Below are positions 1-13,758 of a stretch of 64,000 bases of DNA, piece by piece. Numbering within the stretch: the first letter of the stretch is position 1; every line of letters begins with the position of its first letter. This DNA comes from Puffinus mauretanicus (Eukaryota > Chordata > Aves > Procellariiformes > Procellariidae), in the NCBI GenBank assembly GCA_023333565.1, contig JAJKFH010002068.1:62001-126000 (forward strand), in the 5' to 3' direction. The translations under genes and the position numbers were made by a program. A model generated the notes under the pieces. The model searched no databases. It was not told the origin of the DNA and saw nothing but the letters and a program-made list of their open reading frames with translations.

Positions 1-1818
1 ATTTTCCAAACCTTAGATTTGCAACAGCCAGAAGATGAAATTAGGAAGTAACAGAAACAGAATGAGTGAGCAAACTGTCAGAGATGAAGCCAGCGTAAAC
101 CCAAGGTGGAGATGCAGAAGAAAGGGCCAAGGGTGAAACTCAGAATGTCAACTGTCATTCAGATTTCTTCATCTGAATTATCTAGGTCTGTCCAAAATAG
201 TCTCAAGCAAAGGAATTTAGACAGATTTACTGATATATTCGCTGAATTATTTTTATTCTATTTTTGCGAATTTCTCCTAAGAAAAGCCTGAACAAATATG
301 CATGATCTATGGCTTAAATCTTTCAGGTCTTACCAGAAGTCAAAATGTTTCTGAAGAAAACAAACAAAAAAAAAAAATCAAGATGACATTTTCCAACATC
401 ATTAAATTTTTTCACTGTGTTCAAGAAAAATGACTAGCACTTACAGAATCCTGGTCACATTGAGAAGCGCTGATGACACCTAGTTGGCAATTCAGACGCC
501 TACAGAAGTTTAATGTGTATTATGTGTTTTATACACCAGATGTGCTCAGTAGCACACACACTATGAGTTTCTCCACCACTAGTAGTCCAAATATCCAACC
601 TTTTAGTAAGACACCTCCCATTCAGAATTTCTAATATGCTCACCCTATCCTTTATGTGGTATTGCCATTTGAGAAAATTAACTGCAGTGTCTGGACTAAA
701 TTAACTGCTATTTCATAAAGCCCGAGATTAAGGCACGTTGTACACATAATATCTAATTTTGCAATTTTGTATTTTTTTTTTCCCTTCCACAGCCCACAGA
801 AAAGAAAGTCAGCAATTTAATATTAGGACAATGTCCTCTTCATTCCTCTGCTAGGACAGTTGCGATTACATTTTTTTCCACTACCCACAATTGTTATTCC
901 AATAGTGGTGATGAAATACCACAACTGGCTACACACCTGTTTTTCTATAACGTTGTGGAAAACTCCAGTTTTCTTGAATGTATGTTTATCTCAGTACAAT
1001 GTAAACTAAAGGACAATAACAAATTATCTTCTGGGTTTTGTTTGTTTTTTCCTCACCCACTGTTTATCATGCCCTAAATTTTTTTTTTAAATGGCACTCA
1101 ATTTGTTTTTCCTCCCTTGCATATACAAGCACTGATTTGTTATGACTCAGTGGCTACTCCAAGAACACAAATGAATACTGAGCTAGATACACTGGTTTGT
1201 TATTGTAGGGTTGCTCAGAGTCATTGGCTCTCACTATTCAAACATACAAGCACTCAGACAGGGAATGAGAAAGCAGATGTACATGCAGTTGCTACCAGAA
1301 ATAGGACTAGGGAAAAAAAAAGAATTCTCAGCCTTCATTCTTGACTGCCTGTATGGTCACACCTAAAACTCTGAGATCTGCCATGCAACACATTTCTGCC
1401 TGCCTGCATCACATCAGAGCACTGTTCCTTCAGCCAGCTGTCCGAACAGGTTTGCTGTACGAATTGGCAAGGTCATCTGAGGAAATGCTCATCGCTTCCA
1501 CGGGGAGGGACATACAAAGTTGTTGATGGACTCTACCTGGAGTCACTGAGTATTTCAGTAGTGCTAAGCATGTTTATCATGGGTACAACTGACAGTACAA
1601 TTAAAAAGAGCTGTAAGTCTCAGGTCTCAGTGAATATAACTCAGTGCAGTTGCACTGATTTCAACAGGGAAATCTTGTCAATAAAAACAGGGAATCTGGT
1701 CTCACATGTGGAAATTACCCCCTCCCCACTTCCCTCAAAAGCCAAGCCTTTCCAGAGTGTTGATGAGGTAGCTCCCCAGGGAGGTTTAATGGAACAAGGT
1801 TTAATGGAACACACTTAC
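1..1818 (-). other. PUSL1: PUSL1 intron 4 (partial)
   Basis: This stretch begins with the GTAAGT donor at 1818-1813 and runs to the window edge. It is AT-rich and unique-looking, with short T runs near 772-782 and 1080-1088. I see no further coding exon here. The open frames present are short and without family resemblance. Confidence 0.7.
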
Positions 1819-1968
1819 CCTCCCACAGGAGCCCAGCAGAGATCCCTTTCGAACACTGGTATTTCAGAATAATGACTGCAGCCCATCAACAGCCGATAAA
1901 TGTAGGTTCTTGACAGTGCAGAGAAGCGTGCGTGGAAGCTATTGGTCACTCGATAGGCATTCAAAATG
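1819..1968 (-). CDS. PUSL1: PUSL1 coding exon 4 (last exon visible in the window)
   Basis: This 150-base exon has a strong polypyrimidine tract and AACAG acceptor above 1968 and a GTAAGT donor at 1818. The first base completes Arg102, then residues 103-151 follow, then two bases GG. It carries the conserved TruA-family stretch SFHARFSALSRTYIYRL, in which FHAR and RTYIY are family signatures, and then IPVFERDLCW, matching human LPVFERNLCW. Intron 3 is 7,138 bases. The remainder of the protein (motifs such as GTHDFSAF and the C-terminal VRRM region in human) was looked for in 1-1818 on the minus strand and not found, so the gene is cut by the window edge. It is truncated by sampling, with no sign of being broken. 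Confidence 0.95.
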
Positions 1969-4900
1969 CTGTTAGGACAGAAGAGAATAAATGAGATGGA
2001 GAGAAATTTCATACACTAATTCAACAGCTTTTGCCTGGTCACCACATAGATAGGAACTGAAACATGCAATGGATTCTTTGAGAAACTGCACTTACAATTA
2101 ATTAATTATCATTCTCTCCTGACAGCCAGTGACTAACAGGTGACCAAGGATTTGCACCTGTAGGCTGCCACAGGCACCTGTCAACTAGAAGAAGGCAGGA
2201 GAACCTCGGCATCACCCCTCTCATCAAATACACAGTAAAACTGACTTTGGGTCATCTATTAACAAGTCTGTGGGGACGCTCACACCATCACAAGAGGCTA
2301 AGACCAATCAGTCCTTCAGCTGACAAACAGCAACTGATAGCATTTGTTCTTCGTTGCATGTGAAACCAAATACCCCACCCAGCCCACCAAATTGTACTGC
2401 ACCTGGCTGAGGGCACATGTGTTCCCAGCCATGCTTAAGGTGAGGGGCAGCAACTTCCCAAAGCAAGCTGACTCCCTCCATCTCCAGCTGAGGAGCATAC
2501 CTTACAAACACTGTGCCCTCCTGCTTTTGCAGAACCATGGTCCCAAATGTGAGTCCCCCAACAAGAGATACCTCTGTGTTCCCTCTCAAAGGTGGCTACG
2601 CAGCTCGTTGTAGCAGATGGAGATAGTTGAAACTGGGTCACTTCCTTCCTTCCCACCTCCCCCCACAACCTCCAAGACAAATAGGACTTTGCTGCAGCAA
2701 GGAAAATAAAGATGCATCCACCATCACCTAGATTGAGTCTATCTAAAAACAGCAGAATGCTGCATGCAGGAGACCTCCTGGGAACTCTCGCGTTTCTTTC
2801 ACGTGTGCAGAAAATGGCTTTTGGGAATGTTCACCTCTACTCATCATCCTCTGACTCTGGGCAGTTAACTCAAGAGGCAGCTTTCGAGGCAGCTGAACCC
2901 CCCTGTTTTCGTCTATAAGCAACAGGGAGAAATTGTCTTGTTTCTCTAAGCCAATGCCACCATAACCATCAGACAGTTTGGTAGCCAGAAGGGAGGGTAC
3001 AAAGGCTGTCAGAGGGGAAAACACCCTTCTCTCTGGCAAGGGAGAAAATAGAGCTTTCCTGTGTTTCTGCACCTCCCCCAAAGTGTTATCATTGATTTGA
3101 ACATGTCAGCAGCAGTTTTTACTGGATTTGATTTTCCCTTATCCCAGAGTACTGGCTACTCACCATACTGCAGGGAGCATACAGCAAGGAGTCACTATCA
3201 CACAGGCATAATCTCTCTGCAGGTGTTACTTTAGAGGATACTTCTCCTCAGAAGGTAGTTTTTCTCCTGCTGTGTGTCTTTCTGTCTTCGGAGTTTGGCA
3301 TAGTGAGGAGAAGGGACCCAGGCCAGCCAAAAGAAAATGATACCTTTTGGGACCAAGTAATAGATAAACCTATTTATTTACTTTAGAAAGGTTGGTGCTT
3401 CAGGGATTTTTGCCAGCTCAAGTGCGTCTGGCTCACATCCCTTGACTGCAAAGGCTCAGACCACAGAAGAAGAAATTGAAGCGGAGCCACAGGCCTCCAA
3501 GAAGATTTGCAATAACAAGCCCAGGAGATTGCTCCACTGCTATAAACTCTCAGCAGAAATGCAAACTACATCCTCCAGGCCTGCAATGGAGTTTGAAACT
3601 AGGACTTCCAGACTCTTACAAACACAATAATATAATTATTACATTTATTTTTCTCTGTCTACATGTCTCCACAAGCATTTCATCTATCTTGAACTTCTCT
3701 TGTTAATGCTTATGTGATTTTTATAAATAACCATCCTTTTACTCCCTCTGATAGACTGATTCTTTCAGAAAAGCCTATTTATGCTCACATGATTCTACAG
3801 CACAGGCATCCTTTCCTGCCTCCCCTAGCAGATGCAAGAGCTAGGCTCTTTCTAGCTAGGAATGTCTTTCCAGCATTTATTCCAGCAGCTCTTCAAACAT
3901 ACTACATTTCAGGCCTTGTTAAGATCCCATTTTTTGAAAGACTGCTGGCAAATAAAGACTCATAGCATTCTTTAGCTTTTCAATAGAGCCTGAATTTCAG
4001 AGGAGGTTGAGGGGAAAAAAGCCTGAAGACATCTAACTAGCAATGGCAATGTATGAGATACAAAGATCTCCAGAAGTACATCCTTCTCTCTCCACTGACA
4101 ACAGAAACTAAATGCCAATTTGCAGGGGGTGGGAGGAATCCCAGCTCTGTCTTCTTGTCACCCAGGTAGCTTTTATTATGTGCTTACAAAACTGAAACCA
4201 GAAATAGAAGGCTTGAGTCTACTGTATTACCATCCCTACTTAAGTGACGGCAAAGTCCTCCTAAAGTTACCCCATCTATGAAATACACTCTGATCTTTGT
4301 GGACAAGATCCTTTCAAATATGCTTTGCAAATCTAAAAGACATATCAGTTGATAGAAGAGACCCATCATGCTACAAAGAAGGTTATTATTGCTGATGATA
4401 CAGTCAGCCAGCTTGGAATCTTGTTTCCCTTCCAAGCTCTATCGACAATAATGTGTTCTCACACAGATCCCTCTCTCCATCACCCCCTGCTTGCAACCAC
4501 ATGAAAGTGCTGAGTTTTCTCTTCAGCATTAGCAGAGAATTCTTCTTGGCAAAGTAATATTTACAGAGGGAGGGGATGGTTGCTGAATATGCTTAGACTC
4601 ATGCCCGTCACCAAGCTCCTTAATGGAAAGCAGCTGAACCATTTTTAAAAGGTTCAGCCCAAGGGAGGAAGGAGAAGGAGAGCTGACTGCATTCTGATAA
4701 ACTCAAACTCTCTAACTGATCAGGACTGTATTGCATTCTATCAGAAGGTGTCACCTCCTGATACGTACCTGTCAGATCTTAGCGCGAGACAAAGAACTTC
4801 TCCCGTCTGTGAGATCCCACTGCTGCCGCCTTTTGGAGATGCTCTCTACTTAAAACTTTCTTCAGCAGCAATCCTGTCTGCTCTTGGACTGATCAGTCAA

Positions 4901-7900
4901 GGTATCACAAAGCTAGCTATAACTAAGAAGCTGTATGACTACTAGTATTGAAAGTGGCAGGGTCACAACAGTACTTTTAGCTCTCTAGGACAACTTACTC
5001 CATTAAAGCTAGACAACACAACTGACAAGTTACAAGCCTAAACTCAGGGGAGAGAGACTGAGATTCAGTGGCTGATGGCACATAGAACAGATTGATTATT
5101 GCACTGGTACATCCAATATAAAATCAGCTACTTTTGGCTCCCAAACAACTGCTTTAATCTTTTAAGGAAGGAAATCAAAACTATGACCTACTTCACGTTC
5201 CCTGTTGCTGCTAGAACATCCAGAAAGGGTTTGACTTCCAGGGTGTATAGATTCTGACCTAGTTTTCAGTCTGAGCAAAAATAACAACCAAAACCCCATG
5301 TAAGTCAAATTCTATTTCAGAATCTTTTTTTTTTTTTAATTGACACAGCAGTGTGAAAAGAAATCATCTCCAGCCCCACCCCACAGCAGCTGCATTGGAC
5401 TCTTTACACATGTCAAAGAAGGTGAAAGCTGTCAAGGGACAGTAACTTAGCACACAACTTAGCTAGCTTGAGAGATTTGCTTTGTGTTCTGGCCTCTCAC
5501 TGCAGAGGAATCTAGTTCTAGTTTAAGAGGCCAATGGAAGAACTGGATTTGTAAGTGTAAAACTGTCAATCCTATATTATCATGCTAATATTCAATCTCA
5601 GGTTTGGGATGCATGACCTGACTTGTTACTGCATGGCTCTCCGTGGGCTGTGTAGTAAAAGCAGTGAAATCAGTATTTGCTTTTCTTTCAGGTACCCACT
5701 GTGAAACCTTTGCTTTCAGAGAAAGACCCAACCAACTCTGCAAACTGCTAAAACACATTTTTGCAAATAAGGGGGGGGGGGAGATGAGAAGTTTCCCTTA
5801 CGGATTTCTGGGGACCGACAGTCGTGCATTTCTAAAGGCAGCCACATTCTGTATCAAGCCCAAGCAGCGTAACAGTCATCTCGCGCTGCCTTTAGGCTGA
5901 GCTCACCCCACTCCAAGACATCACAAGAGGGTCTCATGGAGAAGGGACAGCAACAGCTAAGCTAACACGGACAGTCAGAAGACATAGGAACAAAGGGGAA
6001 AAGCGGTGTGGCCTTATGCTGTTCCCAAAACTGTCTGAGGGCTGTCAAAGGAACGGTAAACATCCAGGGAAAAAGGTCAGTTAAAACAACAAAATAAACA
6101 GCTACTAACAGGAACTATGTGCCGCTAGTAATAAGGCTCTCACAGGGCCTTCCTGCCCTCTTGCCTGAGCTCAGATTCCAAGGATTTTACTTCCTCTTCC
6201 CCTTAACCCTCTGATGGCTCCCCTGGTGCTTGTTCGGAGGTGAAAGAATGCAGCTGGCTCCGAGACTGCTGCTGCAGCTTCTGCTCCAGTCACTGACCGA
6301 GTTGAGAGGCTGCAGATAAAAGGTCCCACTGTATTTAAATAAATGCAAAGCATCACTGACATACGACTCCAGAAACACTGCAGGAAAACACCGCAAAACC
6401 CAATCCTGAGGCCGTGAGAGCTGCAGGCGCTAAACGCTTCTTTGGCATAGGCCTACAGAAGGGACATAGGTGGGATCCCAGCCTCAATTGACCTTGTTAG
6501 AGCAGCAGATGTCAAGTCACCACTGTCTCACACACTCATGACTGTCAGCATAGGCTGGAATTTGTTCCCTGGAGTTAATATGCCTTCTAGACATGACATA
6601 GCAGAACTCTGGAGGCAGAGTCCCTCCACCTAATACTGCTCCTTGCACCAACACAGCACATGGTCTAGGGAATGGCCAGAAGCTCACCCCTTCAGTCCAT
6701 CTCTGATTCACGCTGAGTCAGTACAAGGTCTGGAGCAAGTTGTGTCAGGGACTGCTAAACAACACAGCACTTACATTACTCCAGGCAAGGTAGTGGTGGA
6801 AAAACAAGCTAGTTAACCTGTGTTTCACAAAATGTTAATGCAGATGTAGAGTTTCTGCAGCCTAGCTAGACTCTGCCCAACACTGCAGGTGTCATTGGCA
6901 TGTCCATGGCATGCTGGAACGTCTTACCGCCCAGTCACATCTGTGGATTAGCCACCTATCTCTACTGCCAACCAGAGGAAGACAATCTGCTTCGTTCCTC
7001 TAAAAATAGTGGCAGACACCTTGGAGAGTCTGATCCTGGGGGCCTGGTTTCCAGAGGTACTGAACACCCACCAGTGTAGTCAAAGCTAGAGAAGACTCTG
7101 CCACCTGGCACTGCTTTCTCAGGTTCCTTCCTTTGCTCGAGGTTTGAGCGTTTGCAATATGCTTTGAAAAAGTCAAACCAGCTGACTGAATTGCAGATCA
7201 ACACTTTCTGCAGACCATGCCACAGCTTCAACCAACTCATACTAACTCACTCTTCCCTTTATATAGCACGTGGAACATGCATGAAAGACCTCCTGGGAAA
7301 AAAGCAATACCATCGTTCATCTCTCCCTCCCTAGACCCCAAACTACTTGAGCACCTGCACATTTAGAGCTGGATTCTCTATTCCCCAAGTCCTGGAGAAC
7401 TAGAATCCTCCCTTGCAAAACCAAGAACAGATGCAAGTATGATGTCAGTCCTCAAATCCCAGGCCTTGCTATGTCAGCATTTGGGTCAGACCCTGTTTCA
7501 CAAAGAGGAGATTAGAAAATAAAGCAGACTGGGTGAAGCGGGAAGGGGGAGTGTACTTCATAGTAATGTTGCTATTCTTACAACCCCTTCACTGGGGTGG
7601 GGAGGGATGTGCTTTTTTGTCCTGGGCTCTTGCTCTGGCATGGGGAATTTGCCTCCATTATCTTCCTTTACGTTCATGCCACCAGACATCAGAAAGACTG
7701 CAGTTAGTGAAACAGAGCAACCTGGGCCTCTGAGTAATTACCAGTTGTCATCTTGCATCAAAGTTCTTTTGCTCACCTAAATACCTCCTATAAATTACCC
7801 ATCTTCTTGCACAACACTCTGAATTGCTTTGACACACTCTTCAGCAGGGTACCGCACAGAGATTCGAGTCCTATTGTGCCAAATACTGTATAGACAAAGA

Positions 7901-9106
7901 CAGTCTGTGCCTTGCAGAGTTTTTAGTTTATGCAAATAAGACAAAGTAACGCAAGAAAGAATACAGTGCAGCAAAGCAGCTGCGGGCGAATGGCATGTTG
8001 ATTCTATGACACAGCACAGATTTGGCTTTTAGTCTAAAAACCCCAATGTTTCATTCAATTTACACTTTAACCATAAAAATGCACCCATGTCTGGGAAGAA
8101 CACAGAAACTGACAGCTGACAGAGAAACTGCACAACAGCTTGGGAAGAAAAGCAAGGAACGTGAAATTCAATCCACTTTTTCAAAAATTCACAGGGCACA
8201 GTGATTTCTTGCGTAATTGATGCAAATTCTTAACAGAAATTGTTGGTTTTAATGACCATTTTTTTCTGCCTTTGGGGGTGGGCTTTTAGACCTAGGTGTC
8301 ATGCAGAATAAGCTCACTCTGAAATTCTGCAAGAAGTAATAACTATTAGAAGAGAAGAAAACAGGAAGAAGAAATGGCTGTTCTGCTCTCTGTAGATTGT
8401 TGTATCAAGGTCCTCACTACATCCATATGCAACTCTGCCTAGTCGTTAACAGTTGGGTATAGTATGAAAAGGACTTTATCTATCCCATCGAGTAAAACAT
8501 AAGTCTTGCTACAAAAATACTAAACTGGAGCTTTTGATGTAACCTCTATAAAACATGTAAAGCGGCAGCCTTGGTCTAGCAGGGAAGAATAGAGGCTGAT
8601 CACATGGGAAGGGAGGAGTAGACTATGCTAACACTAACAGCAATTTCGTTTGCTTGTTCTTCATCTTTTTGCACAGATACAGGTGAGAGGCAGTACTGCA
8701 GCCAAGTTTTTGCTAAGTGCTAATTCAATAAACAAAGAAAATTAGGGAGTCTGGGGAATAAAGCAGCACTGAAAGTTAACATACTAATGTTCTGGCTCAT
8801 GTGTGAAACTAGAGTACTCCCAGTGGATTAAATACTTACATGGTGACCCCAATCTCTCACAACAACTCTTGTTTTAGTGGTACTAGCATAGATGATCTTC
8901 TAACAACAACAATGGTGGAACAAGACTGATCTTTAATGGGCCAGGGGTCTGGCAGTAGCAGAAATACACATCTGCATGGGAGGGGTTTGCCAACACATAT
9001 AACAGGGGAAAATATATCTTGTGGGTGAAGATGGGAGATCATTGCTGCATTTCCTCCCTTCTCCAACAAGGGCAAAATAAAAGATTTTGACTTGCCACCA
9101 ACTCAC
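1969..9106 (-). other. PUSL1: PUSL1 intron 3
   Basis: This 7,138-base intron lies between two well-supported exons. It holds an 11-G homopolymer at 5771-5781, a T/A run near 5327-5337 and otherwise unique sequence. No convincing nested gene, tRNA or young transposon is visible. The open frames are under 115 codons and show no domain I recognise. Confidence 0.75.
5771..5781. repeat. G11 homopolymer
   Basis: Eleven consecutive G in PUSL1 intron 3. Its length is likely to vary between individuals or to be misread by sequencing. Confidence 0.9.
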
Positions 9107-9294
9107 CGGATTGGCTCAGGCTTCAGGTGGTGATTAAGACTGTAGATGAGCTGTTTCTCATTAAACGCTGGCTTCCCCGGTGCCCTGTGGATGTCAAGGT
9201 GAGCAGAGTTGCAGAGTGCATGGACGCCAGCATCTGTTCGGCTGGAGATGTGGAACTTGATGGGAACAATGGGTTTTAGGTTCTGCGCTGCCTT
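9107..9294 (-). CDS. PUSL1: PUSL1 coding exon 3, contains catalytic Asp
   Basis: This 188-base exon encodes residues 40-101 plus two bases of Arg102. It carries the TruA-family active-site motif SSRTDAGVHA at residues 56-65. Asp60 is the nucleophile expected to attack C1' of the target uridine. Downstream are AHLDIHR and the end LNHHLKPEPIR, aligned with human LNTHLRHPAIR. The acceptor is GGCTTTCAG just above 9294 and the donor is GTGAGT at 9106. The open frame extends upstream past the acceptor, but those residues do not resemble the family and the phase from exon 2 supports the splice site. In human cells PUSL1 is reported to be mitochondrial. Its exact RNA target cannot be read from this sequence. 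Confidence 0.96.
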
Positions 9295-10310
9295 CTGAAA
9301 GCCAACACGAGATGGATTCATGAATAGCGGACTCACTTCGACCTAGCTAGGAAAAAACATCCTCCTCCTTGCTAACCACATATCTCTTTATTGCTCACAC
9401 AGAGAAGTAATTGGGAGATTTACCATGGGCTGCAAAGAAAGGGATGGAGAGGAGCCTATCTGGGCTTCTCCCAGCACCACTGGCTTCTCACCTTTTGTCC
9501 TGAAATCACCTCAGACAGAGCATCCAAAATGCCATGTAAGCTTCCTTACAAGTACAAAATAAAGCAAAAAATGTTCATCTCCCTATCCTTTGCTTTACAT
9601 CATTGGGTGAGTGGGAAAGAGGACAGAGAATTACCCATTTAAACCCAGACACCACCCCTGCAATTTACTGCTAAGAACTGAACTCAGATTGCTTCAGCAG
9701 CTCTTAAACAGCTGTAGAACCCAAGCCTTAAAGGGATGGAAGCAGCACACAGGGATGTCTGAATGACATCAGCCAAGACGCCTGAAGGAGCTCGGGCTGC
9801 ATCTTTTGCTTCCAGTGCAGGCCAGAACGGTGTAAAATATTATGGCTTATTGCTGCAGGCAGAAGTTCTTTTCTATCCACAATGGGAGCAGGGCTACGGA
9901 GGGCAAAATGCTTCCATTAATTGTTGAGAGCAGAGGAGGAGCCAGGGGACCAGACGAGTAGTAGCATAGCTCTCATGTAATGCATTTATTAGTCCCAGTG
10001 AGAAATATAAAGAGATCTAAGAATCAAGACACAGCTCTCATAAAACACACCAGTAGTCAAGGAGCTGACACTGAGCTACCCCAGCAGGTACAAATAACCA
10101 CCAGACAAACGCACGCCACCAGCAGTCACAAGATGGAACTTCCTTATATTTGTTGCTTCCACAGTTGCGTTAATGCAGGACTTGGCTAATCCTCGAGAGT
10201 ACTGTTTTCTTCAGGAGCTAGAGTTGCCTGAATATTCAGGCGATGTCTCACTCATGCTAAGACCTCTGCCATAGCAAGACTAAAGCAGAAAACAAACGTT
10301 ATTTACACCA

Positions 10311-10346
10311 TCACAGAGTTCAAGTTTTAGAGTCACAGAGTTCAAG
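10311..10346. repeat. 14-base direct repeat
   Basis: TCACAGAGTTCAAG occurs at 10311-10324 and again at 10333-10346. The eight bases between them are TTTTAGAG. This is a small local duplication in PUSL1 intron 2. Confidence 0.7.
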
Positions 10347-12569
10347 CGTATTGGAGCCAAAAGGTCCTAAAATTATACTGCAGCTGAGATGGACTTTAAA
10401 AATTAGTTAGCAAACTGTATTGCAACAAGTTGAAACTTACTATCTTAACGCAAGGGGAAGGACAGCCATTGAGATCCTCTAGGTACTGCATATGGATTTT
10501 GGCATGGATTTGCTGGAGAATCCATCTGTGGCTAGGATTGTCGTTTCCCTTTCCCAGCTGTTCTTCTCCACACAGCTGGTTTTTATCCCCACCCTGTTTC
10601 TGCCTTCCCATTCTGCCTACTAACAAAGGGCTGGAAAAACAACTGGGTGAATTACTACAGGTTCCTGCTGGGAAAGTAAATAAAACTCTGCTAAATGAGT
10701 CACTAATATGGTGTCTTTTAATCAAGATGTGCACACAAAAGAGAGAGAGCAAAAGAGATGCTAACACGGTTAATTAGATGCTATATATTTAAGGGTCTGT
10801 CTAGACTGACCTAAGATTAGCAAAACCAGGGTGGGTTTTGATAAGGGACAAACACGGGTAGGTCAGAAACTTTGGTATTCCAATAACTTGCTAATGCAAT
10901 GTTAAAACTGTAGTAGGTCTTACCTACAGTAAGGTTTTAAAGTAGGTTGCTGGAGCACTACAAAATACAACTTTTTTCTTTGTGAGGACAAGCCCGTAAG
11001 ACAGAAAATCCAATGTAATTTGTTACAGTGAATGAGTGAAGCATATGTGAAAGACTGAAAAACAACAAAAAACCCCAGAAAACTAGATGAATTACTAGAA
11101 ATTTCCTTCTCTTTCCCATCTCCACTTCTGAGTAGTGAGCCCAGCAATGGTCTTTATTAGATTTTAATTTGGTACCAAGAGTCAATAAAGTTTAAACTGC
11201 TGACTCACAAATGCCTTCCAGACTCCTACTATCTGAGCAGACAGGATTCTGGGCTCTCAGAAACATACTGTTAAAATGCAGAGGGAGACAAGGAAAAATG
11301 TAACTGAGCTGCAGGGGAAGGCCTGGGAAACAGAACAAAAATGACCCTAGCCTTTTCCCCTTCCTAATCCTTCTATTTGGAGTTCACATGTGGTTACGAT
11401 TAACAATGAAAATCTTTATTTATCACTCTTAAGCAGAGAGAAGCAGACAGAAATTAAATAGTTTTCTGCAGTAGACCTTGGCTTGTGCCTCAGCAATTTG
11501 TCTTACAGCAGAAGCTGCATTTTAAGAGCAAACTTTCTGCAAAGATATGTTTGGGTTTTGCAGGCTCCTCCCTCCCTCCACCCTCTTCTCCCCCTCCTGT
11601 CGCATCAGGCAAAAACCGGCCAGTGGGAACATAGTTGAGTGGGGGTAGAGGGAGAGAGAGAACAGGAGAGAGCATGGAAAACATCCTCCTTTCTTGTTAT
11701 GGGCTTGGAGAAGTTTGGATGCAGCATTCCTTTGGATCCCACACTACATCCCATTTTAAGCACTGCATCTGAACAAAGCTGGATAATAGGAACAGCGTTT
11801 GGATCTCTTCTCCTCTGCCAGCGGCCGTTGAGCCCTACTGGAGAGCAAACTGGAGAGGGAGAGAGGATTGCAGACTCCAAGGCAAATCTGGTTGTTTCCC
11901 CTGCGCAGGTCAGCCAATGAATCCACAAAGGTGCAGGGCTGAATGACAGGTTCAACAAGTAGTATTTTCACAGCTGCCCTTCTCCAGCACAATGTTCTCC
12001 CAGGCACACCTCTCTGGAGAGATGACTGAAGGATATATGTGCTGGGCATCCAAGGAGGAACGTGACCACCGTCAACAACAAATCCCAGTTTGTGAAAGCT
12101 GAAAGCTTTGTTTGTGGATTCTTCCTCCAGCCTAATAGGCATGCAGCTGATAATATACTATCAGCTGCTGCCTCCAGTTTCAATTTTAGTATTTCATTTA
12201 TATCCCATCCTAATTAATCTCCTTAAAGAGAGAATTTCTGAACTGCTGAACTTCTTTGCAGGCAATTCGGAAGTGACCCCTTCACCTATGCAAATGTCTC
12301 ATATCTGTACCATCCAGATGTCCTTTGAGCCTATAGGCAGCTGATGGTTTCCTCCTCTTGTTCCTGTATATTTTAATCTGTTAAGATCACCCACACGGAA
12401 TTTCAAAAAAGACGCATTATTTACATTTAGTAATTGCTTGGATAGCAACCAGTTTTTCCCACCCTTTCAGAAAAAACAAGCCCCTAAAACAAGCAGGCCT
12501 TTCATCTGAGGAACTCAAAAAGCTTTACTGCTATTAATCCAGATCCCTACCCTGTTGGGTATCATCTAT

Positions 12570-12725
12570 GGATTCCTATGGGGGAAACTGAGGCAGAAGT
12601 TAAGCACTTTACCCATGGGCACCCAGATAAAAAGCAATAGAGAAGATACAGGAATAAAGGAGCTGGGTTGTCCTCCCAGCTCAGAGTTCACAGGTCTCTG
12701 CTCCCTTCCTTAAGCCACAGAGCAT
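12570..12725 (-). mobile_element. MIR-like SINE fragment
   Basis: The order of short blocks follows the reverse complement of a MIR core. GGGGAAACTGAGGCAGAAG is followed by TTAAGCACTTTACCCA, then GGGCACCCAGATAAAAAGC, then GGAGCTGGGTTGTCCTCCC and CTGCTCCC. Divergence is high and family assignment is by memory of the consensus. Confidence 0.55.
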
Positions 12726-13723
12726 GCAAATATCCTTCTCTTTAGCAGGTGTCACAAACACTGAAATCTTGGCTTGGCACCTGCTGAAGGCCGTTCATTG
12801 AGCCAGATCTCATCCATTTTCATTTAGCCTTTACTTCCCGAGTCATAGTCCTTCCAGACGACCATATTCCTGGAGCAGCAACAAGCACCCCAGGGCATCA
12901 GTTTATACCTCGTAACACCCCGCATACCAGTGATGCAGGGGAAAGTATTACTTGCATTTAGTAGGTCTGTTCTGCTAACAGGTTTCATTCACTAAACGCT
13001 TCCATATTTTGAATCACGCTGAAATTTCCACTGTTGTGAGCCAGAATGATACGGATCCACATTCCAGATCGCTATTATTACTCGCAGCTCTGTTCTCTTC
13101 TCACTCTGTACAAATGCTGGAGAGGCAAGATGAAGAACAGGCCCATTAATGTATATCACCTATGGCAGGGAAGCAAAAGTTCATCCACTTCTCCCCCTGA
13201 AGCCTAAATAAAAAATCCTCAAGATACTCAGCCATCAGAGCTCTACAGAGCATCTGGGAACCACAAAAGGAACCTGTGAAATCAGTTGTGGATGGGTGTG
13301 TTCAAGAGAAACTGTGCATTAGGAATGTTTTGGAAAAGTAAGTATCTATTTCTCTTTCACAGTAGCTGGATTGCTTACTGGTTTCATCATGCACAATGGC
13401 GTTAGTTGCACAGACACAAGGGATTGCACTGCGTTGCCGGGGATGCTGCACGATTTATAAGTTGCTGTGTTCTAATAAATAATAATGTGCAAGCTTCTGG
13501 TTGCAAGTCATCACAGCCTCACTGACTCAATGGGTGCTGTGTCAACTGAAACTAATTAAAAACCTAACTCATTTTTAGTGGAATAGATAAAAGTTGAAGT
13601 GAAAGCCAGGAAGAAGCAGCTGAGAAAGTGGCTTCTGCTAGAAGAAAGGGTTTCCAAAGCAATCTCCTATGCCCCTGAAATTATTATCCAAACAGGGGTT
13701 GAAGATGACAGTTCTCTGGGTCC

Positions 13724-13758
13724 ATTTTCCTCTCTCTCTTCCCTTTTTTTTTTTTTTT
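13724..13758. repeat. Pyrimidine tract ending in T15
   Basis: This uninterrupted C/T run includes a TCTCTCTCTTCCC segment followed by fifteen T at 13744-13758, and is then followed by GGCAGGGG. On the plus strand it mimics a splice acceptor, but PUSL1 is transcribed the other way. Confidence 0.7.
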